From Apostichopus japonicus (Eukaryota; Echinodermata; Holothuroidea; Aspidochirotida; Stichopodidae), in assembly GCF_037975245.1 (NCBI RefSeq), contig NC_092573.1, positions 15,666,765 to 15,730,764 on the forward strand: a stretch of DNA of 64,000 nucleotides, given 5' to 3'. A model generated the notes under the pieces. That model saw only the letters and a program-made list of their open reading frames with translations. It did not search any database and was not told the DNA's origin. This document shows positions 1 through 9,256 of the stretch, piece after piece. A program made the translations under genes and the position numbers. Numbering within the stretch: the first letter of the stretch is position 1; each line of letters opens with the position of its first letter.

Positions 1-137
1 TTTACTACAATAATTCAAGTTGAAGGGGAAACGATTCTAGTGATTTATTGAGCTGGATATGAATTTAAATGTATTCTTTCCTGTATTAAAACCATCTATG
101 TGATATTAAAAGGATATGCAAACTGACAAATACTTAC

Positions 138-351
138 AGGTGACCAAACATTCATCACCCAGTGTGGATCACAATCAAAATTGGCGCAAGATACTGACTC
201 GGGCCTGGGAAGATCCTCACACTCACTGTCTGGGTGATTGCTCATACCATCAGTACTGGCATCAAATACTTGTATACATAGCACCTTAATGGGATACTGA
301 CGGCCACTTCCACATGTGTGGGTGCACTCACTGTACAATAGAACTTTCCAT
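138..351 (-). CDS. Exon 12: TSP1-7 and start of TSP1-8
   Basis: 71 codons after one completing base, phase 2 in and phase 0 out, acceptor CTCAATTCAG and donor CACCT|GTAAGT. It encodes WKVLLYSECTHTCGSGRQYP through SCANFDC (cysteines 703, 707, 719, 738, 749, 754); the second Trp of the motif is Tyr here. It ends DPHWVMNVWSP, the beginning of TSP1-8, which continues left of the window. Confidence 0.93.
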
Positions 352-1693
352 CTGAATTGAGAAAATAATATATTTTAATTTAGTCTTAATTGATCTAATA
401 AAAGAGAAGAAGTTTGATGCAAATAACAAGGATGGGGGCCATTAAAGCTTGTGACCAGATACTTTAAGTAATTGCTGACGTCATCTCCTTCCTAGTAATG
501 TTTTGAATGTTTATTGAAACCAGTATGAATATCAAACAAAATATTTATAAAAAGGAGTACAAAATACATTTAAAATATAAAATAATATTCAAAATATAAA
601 ATATTACTATTAGTTGTTAAGAATGAGGTTAATATATATATATAAGAAAGACATAAAATTATATAAGAGGTTCTGAGTGATCAGACTGAATCAATATTGC
701 AGCACAATAAATAAAAGAATTTATGTACAGCTGAATTCTGTAGTTTGGCAAGATATATGGGGATTTCTAAGATTTCTGCTGGATGTAGTTAAATGACTCA
801 TAAGTGAAGCATGCAATGAATGGTTGTTTATAAAAGTATTTGTCATTCTTATGAATTCAGTCTTGACAGAAGTATTCACGATTTTTCTTAATGAATGGTA
901 TTAATCTACTTTCAATATATACGCTGTATACTTAAGAAACTTCATTAGTCTATTCTTATCTTTACATGATATATAGCGATACCAAACAGGTACAGCACAA
1001 ATAATATGCGGCAAGATTACAGAATTGAAAAGTCAAGTAATTTAATAGTGAGACAACCAGAAGAAAAAACTCTGTAAGGTATTGTGCAAGATAAACAGTT
1101 CATGTAAGACCGTAAGATTGAGTACAGTAAAGGGGTAGCGAAAGTCCTTTCTTGGGGCCATCTTCAATAACACTAAGACTGTTATAACTGGCAATGATAT
1201 TAAGTCAGTTTAAGTGTATGATAAACAGTTCATGTAAGACCGTAAGACTGAGTACAGTAAAGGGGTAGCGTAAGTCCTTTCTTGGGGCAATCTTGATATA
1301 ACACTAAGACTGTTATAACTGGCAATGATATTAAGTCAGTTTAATCAGTTGAAATCTTTTCTCGAGTAGTACGAAGTAGGTTTGGTAATATCGCTGAACA
1401 AACAATTTCCTTAGCCAGCCTGGCAACCTTTTTAAGTCGAAAAAAACAAAAAAGGTCCAGAAGTGCTGTTTATTTGTAATGAAAATAGAATCAAATTAAT
1501 TTCATTAATATGAGGTAACAGAAATAATCCTCCACCTTACTGTGTAACAAGTAAGCACTTAAATCATTCACTGCATTGGGGTGTCTGCTTTTGAACTACA
1601 ACAGAAGACAACAGTAAATCAAGCAGGAGGTATTAAATGGTTTATTTTTTGAGTCTCACTCAGACCATTAACTGCCACTCTGTAAATACTCAC
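352..1693. repeat. Intron 11 with a 130-bp tandem duplication (1091-1345)
   Basis: The sequence beginning ATAAACAGTTCATGTAAGAC at 1091 recurs at 1221 with few changes, giving two copies of a 130-bp unit that end near 1345. The rest of the intron is AT-rich single-copy-looking sequence in which I see no gene. Confidence 0.85.
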
Positions 1694-1823
1694 TCAACTG
1701 GACATGGCTGCTCGTTACACATGCTTCGGCTCTTTGGGAAAGGATCACTGTTGACACAATATGTATCGCGCACTACAGTGTCCTCAATGAAATCATAACA
1801 CTCTAGAACAGTTTCTTGAATAC
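1694..1823 (-). CDS. Exon 11: rest of TSP1-6
   Basis: Phase 1 in and phase 2 out, acceptor GTTCTTCCAG and donor GTTGA|GTGAGT. It encodes GIQETVLECYDFIED through SMCNEQPCPVE with cysteines 659, 673, 686 and 691. Its layout (starts with Gly split 1/2, ends PCPxE split 2/1) is the same as exon 7, which suggests that exons 7 and 11 descend from duplicated TSP1 cassettes. Confidence 0.93.
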
Positions 1824-2319
1824 CTGGAAGAACAAAATACCATCACAAGTCTGTGATAACTTATTTACTACTATTATCATAACAAATGAAATGGTGAACC
1901 AGCCATTTATCCCTAGGAAATGACATAGGAGTGATATACAAAGAGATGGAATAATTTACCTGGGTTTCTTCTTGTCATGAATGGCTGGTGCATGTCATTA
2001 TAAACTTGACTAGTATGATAGTATTAAGGCTGAGGGATAAGTAGTGATGCTTGTCATTGAATAGGAACTTTCCCAAAGCGGTTTTTCGTTTTAATCTGTT
2101 CTGATGTTAATGCAACTAACTATCCCTACATTTCGTGTTCAAGGTTATTCCAGGGAGATGTTACAGTGCAAAATAATGCAATTAGCTATACTTAATGTTT
2201 AAGACTGACAATGGCTAAGCTATACACTCAGTTGATACATTTCACAGATTTCATGTTCGAGTTATCAAGTTTGCTTCTAATTTCATATTTATTGCTTAGC
2301 TCTGAGAGACTAAACTCAC

Positions 2320-2840
2320 CCCCAGCACAAGAACGACTGCACTCAGTAAGGCCACTCTGCCGCCAGATGTACTTTTCGTTGTACTGGCTGTAATCATAGT
2401 CACTAGGAATTGAAAATCTCACTTCACTCCCCTTGTCATTGACCTTATTCCTATTATAATCGCTATCCACCGAATATGCACTCTCTGATGGGAAACTCAA
2501 ACCTTGTGAAAAAGAGCTAGAATCAAAACTTTGCACAATGTTACTGGAAGATATTTGCACTTTTGCCGTTATGTTATTTTCATAGTTTCTCTCTGTTCCG
2601 GTGGCAAACGTTGTCGCATCAAATATGTCTGCGTCAGTGTCAGTCAGAAGTTGTTGGCAAGGAGAGAGGAGACATTCTTCTGTGGCGTTAGGTTTGATGG
2701 CAAGCAGAGGTTCGCAGTCATGTTCTGGTCTTTCCTCCAATGTTTCTGTGTGTGATACATACATCGCACATGTGACATTACGAGTTCTGATACCAGTTCC
2801 ACATGTTACACTGCAAGGACTCCAGTCAGAAAATGAGTAA
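2320..2840 (-). CDS. Exon 10: TSP1-5, acidic Ser-rich linker, start of TSP1-6
   Basis: The largest exon, 173 codons, phase 2 in and phase 1 out, acceptor TTTCTGTTAG and donor GGGG|GTGAGT. It begins YSFSDWSPCSVTCGTGIRTR and completes a TSP1 (cysteines 486, 490, 501, 519, 533, 538). A linker of nearly 100 residues without cysteine follows, rich in Ser, Asp, Asn and Tyr (TGTERNYENN, SSSNIVQSFDSSSF, SDYDYSQYNEK), with sequons such as NNIT upstream. It ends IWRQSGLTECSRSCAG, the start of TSP1-6, in which the central Trp is missing. Confidence 0.93.
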
Positions 2841-5789
2841 CTAACAGAAACATAAAATGAGAATGAAAACAGCAAAAAATTATGAAAAAAAGTAAAAATA
2901 ATTTGAAAATCAAATCTGTTCCGAATCAAGTATGCAAAGTACTTTCCGGTAGCCTTGTGTTAAGAATATTTTATAACATTTATGCAACATACTCAAAATT
3001 TAGTTTTCATCCTTGTTTATTTGCCTCATATTATGCCATATTTGATATTTCAGTGCATACGAAATAAATATACATGATTTAGAATACTGAATCTTTAATA
3101 TCAACAACTTTGCACTGGACAGAAATGGTTTACTGTCGAACAAATATAGTGATGTGACATTTTCAAACTGGAAGGAAGAATCAAGTGTGGCAGGTTTTTA
3201 AATATTTTCAGTGTGATTATGAACAACAAATCTAAATTAGAAAAGGAGATACATTGATCAGCAGACAGAGGATTTTAAACACTTTTTTATGGGTCGAAAA
3301 ACTTTTCAAGGGGCAATGAAAATGAGTTTACTTTTAGTTGTCCTCTGTGAATTTCGTGTAGCTGTGTTGTAATAGGTTAGATTACAGCCTGCACAATCAC
3401 ATTGCATATGCACAAAGCAACTGTTGCATGTATGCAGTGATGCCCTTCAAATTTACCATGTGACTATAGATTTGTTTCTTAGCAGTGATTTGACAGGAAA
3501 ACAAAACAAATTATAATACTTGTTCATGATCATTTAGGTTTATACTAGCTATGGCCAACAGTTCCAGTGTTGGTATTAATACTATGTATTGGTTAAAATA
3601 TGCAGGTATATATGCAGGTTTATATGCAGGTCTGGTTTGGAATCAAATACAGTACCTACGGAGTATATCGATATAATGGCAGAGTTTAAAATAATTGGAA
3701 TTAAATGTGACACATAACATGGTTACAAATCTTACCTTGCTGAGCGTGCAAGATATTCTCTGATTTTGGGATTGATTTCATAGTTTGCAAAAGGATCTGT
3801 TGATCATGAGAAACAATAATGGCATCAGTAGCACAACTTTGTATTGATGGAATCATAACAATATATAATTTATTAATGGTAGACATTAGAGTAATTACTG
3901 TATTTAGGTAGTCTGTCTTAGCTCACAACTACACATTCTTATTTCAACTGGAAACACAAGCCATAATAGCTTGATATCATACTCTGGCTAAAGGTCACAT
4001 ACCATATGAACAGAGACTTAGGTCTATATCTTAGAGGTTATTCATGGGTGTAAAAGACATTAAGTACATGTTCATATTGCAACTTACTCGCTATCTTCAC
4101 AATTGCAAATGAAGAGGGTTAAGGAGCCAGAAACATACGTTTTGCTCTTATTTACTTTCCAATAGTTTCCATGTTTGGCTGGATTTTTGATGGTTGCATC
4201 ACCTATGATCAGATTATATCAGCATAAGGATATTATAGCAGAAAATAAGTTCATATTATAGCAGAAAATAATGAGGTTTTAAATTAAAAGTCTTGCCAAG
4301 GACCCTGGGAATCAAAGTGTCAGTGAATCCAGTTATCCTGTATTGTAAAACTTGTAGCCGTATGTCAGGATTAAACTATCCATGAATTCTTAAATCAGCA
4401 AAAACGAACCTATTTAGGTCAATCAATGCTTGGAGATGTAACCTAAAGGAGTACAATGAGAAGAGTTTATAATACAACCAGCCAGATAATATAACCTGCA
4501 AGATACAGCACTCAACTACCCATTATTGCAAAAGAATAAAATATGGTTTATGTTTAGGCTTGTAATCTGTACAAAGAAACTTTACCTCAGTCTCTAACAA
4601 GAGCCCAAGGGCACTATGGTTCCTTGCTTATAAGCCTATATTTACAAGGGAGCAGAACTGTCCTAAAATTGTTATTTGGATGTACACACAATATTATTCC
4701 CAAAAATATCACAAATCAACTGTTGGTCCTTTTGAGAACCTGTTGAGAACCAAGTGTCCGATTAAAGCGTGATATCCACTCTGTCCTGAATGTTAATAAC
4801 TGAAACAGTATCAAAATAAACTGTTGGCCACTAATAACTTGAGAATCAGGTGTCAGATTGTAGCGGGAGTTGGTTTCCTCTATAGAGCATACCAAGCTCT
4901 ATCATATAATTGAAATATTGACCCTTTTTCTTTGCCCCATATCTCCTTACCCACATGTGCTTATTAAAACCAACAAAACCTTTAACCTCTGCTTACTTCG
5001 CACGGGAACGTCACACAGGGATCAACCCAATATTGATCAAAAGGTACCTTTGAGATCCAAATATGGCTACGAAAATTCAAATAACCAACAATTCTAATGT
5101 AGTTCACCAGAGGTCAACCTGAGGTCAAAGGTCACCCAGATGCGAGTGGACTATTGGATTACAACAGCGTAACTCCCAACCTTGACGGACATTTTGTTCT
5201 CATGTTATTGCAAAAATACTAGTTTTTGACCCCTAATTGACCTTTGTTGACATTAGATCACATGACCGTTATGTTTGGAAACGATCCCTTACCCCATTCA
5301 CAGCTTGTCTCAAAATATTAACTGCATCAGATTTATGCACTGGGAGTTGTTACATTTTTAATATTTTGCATTTTTTGACCCTAACAGACCTTTGGAGACC
5401 TTTGCGGGCACCAAAAACAATAGGGATCTTCCTCTCACTATGGGCTATCCACCCACCAAGGTCATGATATATCTTCCTTATTGAGATATCGTGTACACAA
5501 GCCAAGCGTCACACACACACACACGCAAAGTTGAATGCATAGGTTCCTTGCTTTGCAAAAAGCAAGGAACCAAAAACTATATTAAGCAAAACAGGTCATG
5601 TCAGGCATGAAAATATCAAGAAAAAGAGAAACAAGAGAGTAAAACCTGCCAATGGTACGGCTAAGTACAATATGTAATGGATGCATGGGATGATCAAGAA
5701 CACTTCTACTATAACTGAGAGACCTCACTTGACATCTTGCAATAATTGATCAAAGGTTGGCAAAGGTTGTTGTCAATAATACAATCAAT

Positions 5790-5820
<31 letters not shown>

Positions 5821-6118
5821 CTAGTGTTCCGCTACTAGTGTTCCACTAAGTCTCAACAAATTCTGACCAAACGTATATATACACCCATATACATATATGT
5901 ATACATAGATATATCTATAGGCAAAGCAGGAATTATTTTACAAACACTTCCACCATTTTCCCTTACCACCCCACCCCCCACCCCCGTCCATCAATAATAA
6001 ATAATATCAGTTTAGAGACTTCACTGGTGTTAGTTAGTTCAAGTTATAACAGGAGGAGAAGAAGAAAATTCAATTTACAACAAGAGTAGAATGTGACTGG
6101 TTATAACTTATTAATTAC
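2841..6118. other. Intron 9, including a repeat bounded by GGTTCCTTGCTT (4618-5571)
   Basis: No exon recognised. The 12-mer GGTTCCTTGCTT at 4618 is met by its exact reverse complement at 5560-5571, and the right end forms a local hairpin (5542-5571, 12-bp arms, 6-nt loop). The interior has repeated gacctttga-type motifs, a (CA)n tract and, just left of the first end, ACAAGAGCCCAAGGGCACTA, which resembles interspersed repeats I recall from marine invertebrates. Transposon status is inference. A (TA)n tract lies at 5791-5820. Confidence 0.4.
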
Positions 6119-6276
6119 TAACCTTCATCAGGTCCTTCCAGACAGGGAAGTCTTGTGAGACAGAGTTTTCTTTCTATTGGCTTAGCATAAATTGGACACC
6201 CATGGACTTGATTACCATTGTAGTCACGACATTGTACCAGGCGAGACGTCTCTCCAGTTGCACATGTTACTGAACA
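6119..6276 (-). CDS. Exon 9: rest of TSP1-4
   Basis: Phase 0 in, acceptor TCCACAACAG. It encodes CSVTCATGETSRLVQC through LPCLEGPDEG with six cysteines (425, 429, 440, 451, 463, 469) and joins the WSE of exon 8 in frame. The donor is uncertain. GAAG|GTTAGT ends the exon at 6123 in phase 1, which does not fit exon 10. GGTTA|GTAATT, 4 nt later, ends it at 6119 in phase 2 and gives an open join, DEG-Y-YSFSDW. An unseen exon in the 3.3-kb intron 9 is the alternative. Confidence 0.82.
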
Positions 6277-6524
6277 CTGTTGTGGATTAAACAGAGTGAC
6301 ATAAACCATGATAGGGGGAAATGTCATCGAGGAATTTATGATTTGAGACATAATTGGGTCTATAATGATCTTTTTAACATTGACACTTGTCAATGGTATT
6401 ATTTACTGATCATTAGATGAAAGTTACACAACTAAATTACTGATCTATGTGTACATACTAGACGTGGCCAACTTACAGTATTCTACCTACAATTTCCTAT
6501 TTCTCAGGCAGAATATGTTGACTA

Positions 6525-8335
6525 TCAGGCTGTATGACAGTGAGCATACCTCACTCCAGTTTCTTATAATTTGCCATTTATCAGGCATACCAAAATGAAT
6601 GGCAGTGAGCATACCTCACTCCAGTCTGTTATAATTTGCCATTTATCAGGCATACCAAAATGAATGGCAGCGAGCATACCTCACTCCAGTCTGTTATAAT
6701 TTGCCATTTATCAGGCATACCACAATGAATGACAGTGAGCATACCTCACTCCAGTCTGTTATAATTTGCCATTTATCAGGCATACCACAATGAATGGCAT
6801 TGAGCATACCTCACTCCAGTCTGTTATAATTTGCCATTTATCAGGCATACCACAATGAATGGCATTGAGCATACCTCACTCCAGTCTGTTATAATTTGCC
6901 ATTTATCAGGCATACCAAAATGAATGGCAGTGAGCATACCTCACTCCAGTCTGTTATAATTTGCCATTTACCAGGCATACCACAATGAATGGCAGTGAGC
7001 ATACCTCACTCCAGTCTGTTATAATTTGCCATTTATCAGGCATACCAAAATGAATGGCAGTGAGCATACCTCACTCCAGTCTCTTATAATTTGCCATTTA
7101 TCAGGCATACCACAATGAATGACAGTGAGCATACCTCACTCCAGTCTGTTATAATTTGCCATTTATCAGGCATACCACAATGAATGGCATTGAGCATACC
7201 TCACTCCAGTCTGTTATAATTTGCCATTTATCAGGCATACCACAATGAATGGCAGTGAGCATACCTCACTCCAGTCTGTTATAATTTGCCATTTATCAGG
7301 CATACCACAATGAATGGCAGTGAGCATATCTCACTCCAGTCTGTTATAATTTGCCATTTATCAGGCATACCAAAATGAATGACAGTGAGCATACCTCACT
7401 CCAGTCTGTTATAATTTGCCATTTATCAGGCATACCACAATGAATGGCAGTGAGCATACCTCACTCCAGTCTGTTATAATTTGCCATTTATCAGGCATAC
7501 CACAATGAATGGCAGTGAGCATACCTCACTCCAGTCTGTTATAATTTGCCATTTATCAGGCATACCACAATGAATGACAGTGAGCATACCTCACTCCAGT
7601 CTGTTATAATTTGCCATTTATCAGGCATACCAAAATGAATGGCAGTGAGCATACCTCACTCCAGTCTGTTATAATTTGCCATTTATCAGGCATACCACAA
7701 TGAATGACAGTGAGCATACCTCATTCCAGTCTGTTATAATTTGCCATTTATCAGGCATACCAAAATGAATGGCAGTGAGCATACCTCACTCCAGTCTGTT
7801 ATAATTTGCCATTTATCAGGCATACCACAATGAATGGCAGTGAGCATACCTCACTCCAGTCTGTTATAATTTGCAATTATCAGGCATACCACAATGAATG
7901 ACAGTGAGCATACCTCACTCCAGTCTGTTATAATCTGCTATTTATCAGGCATACTACAATGAATGGCAGTGAGCATACCTCACTCCAGTCTGTTATAATT
8001 TGCCATTTACCAGGCATACCACAATGAATGGCAGTGAGCATACCTCACTCCAGTCTGTTATAATTTGCCATTATCAGGCATACCACAATGAATGGCAGTG
8101 AGCATACCTCACTCCAGTCTCTTATAATTTGCCATTTATCAGGCATACCACAATGAATGACAGTGAGCATACCTCACTCCAGTCTGTTATAATTTGCCAT
8201 TTATCAGGCATACCACAATAAATGACAGTGAGCATACCTCACTCCAGTCTGTTATAATTTGCCATTTATCAGGCATACTGTACCACAATGAATGACAGTG
8301 AGCATACCTTACTCCAGTCTGTTATAATTTGTCAC
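6525..8335. repeat. 65-bp minisatellite, about 28 copies, made from the exon 8/intron 8 border
   Basis: Units start (as CATACCTCACTCC) at 6545, 6610, 6675, 6740 and so on at 65-bp steps to about 8302, with rare 1-4 bp indels. On the minus strand each unit reads as the last 28 nt of exon 8 (ATGGCAAATTAT.ACAGACT...GAG), then GTATGC and a further 31 nt that match the true start of intron 8. Each unit therefore has a complete 5' splice site, plus a second GGTATGC further in. The array fills most of the 2.2-kb intron. Confidence 0.97.
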
Positions 8336-8520
8336 ATGCCAAGCATACTACAATGACGTTTTTTATTTAAATGGCAGTTAGCCTACCTCACTCCAATCTA
8401 TTATAATTTGTCATCTGTGACACTGAAGATTTGATGTGAATGGCAATTAACGCACCTTAGTCCAATCAGTTATTATATGCTATCTGCTTAGCATACCACA
8501 ATGAATAGCAATAAGCATAC
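8336..8520. repeat. Degenerate proximal copies of the 65-bp unit
   Basis: Between the regular array and the real donor lie two or three strongly diverged copies. The one at about 8376-8430 reads CTACCTCACTCCAAT then GTCATCTGTGACACTGAAGA, which matches exon 8 beyond the 28 nt kept in the regular units (exon: CCATCTGGGACACTGATCTG). So the early duplication took in at least about 45 nt of exon. Confidence 0.85.
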
Positions 8521-8719
8521 CTCACTCCAGTCTGTCATAATTTGCCATCTGGGACACTGATCTGTATTGCAGCTTCTGTGCAAAGCTGGACTCTCTGGGC
8601 AGAAATCTTGATTCATATACTGAACACCAGTTACAGATTCTCTTACACAGCTAACAGTTCTCGTTTCTACACCTCCACCACAAGTACGCGAACACCCACT
8701 CCAAGGACCTATTTTCCAC
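8521..8719 (-). CDS. Exon 8: TSP1-3 and start of TSP1-4; seed of the 65-bp array
   Basis: 66 codons after one completing base, phase 2 in and phase 0 out, acceptor TTTTTCAAAG and donor GTGAG|GTATGC. It encodes WKIGPWSGCSRTCGGG and on to DQCP (cysteines 367, 371, 382, 398, 408, 413), a textbook TSP1, then RWQIMTDWSE, the start of TSP1-4. The last 28 nt together with about 37 intron bases are the unit of the 65-bp minisatellite filling intron 8. Confidence 0.95.
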
Positions 8720-9256
8720 CTTTGAAAAATAAGAGAAGACATAGCTTGATTGTTTGATGTCATGCAAGGTTTCATCTCTCTGGACAAAAGTAACATTATT
8801 CCAACTATAATTATTGAAATGCATGCAAACCATTCCCACTTGCAATAAGATACATTTGGTTTGTAGCCATTTACTTTTGATTTATTTATTTTTGATTTAG
8901 TCTAAACTAAACTAAACAATCATAATGACAAGTGAAGGAACAGTCCTTTTTGACAACTTGAAATAAACAAAAAAAGAAAGCAACATAAGAAGAAGTAATG
9001 ACACATTCCAAATTTAAAGTAACATGAAATGCAACAACAACACAATCTGCTTGAAAGTACTATACCAATCCTAAAAATTTTGGCATTTTGCCACTAAAAG
9101 TTTCATTTCTAAGATGTTTGTGTTTGTTGATCATTACGAACAGCAAAAAACACATTTCCTTACAAGGATTATGATTGACTAGTATCAAAGAGAACAATAG
9201 GGCTGGTACTCAATCTGCTCCTTGACCGTAGCATTATCTGTGTTACTAAGAATATC
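8720..9256. other. Distal part of intron 7, unique sequence
   Basis: AT-rich sequence between the 29-bp array and the exon 8 acceptor. No gene or clear repeat seen. It must hold the branch point and polypyrimidine tract used by exon 8. Confidence 0.6.
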
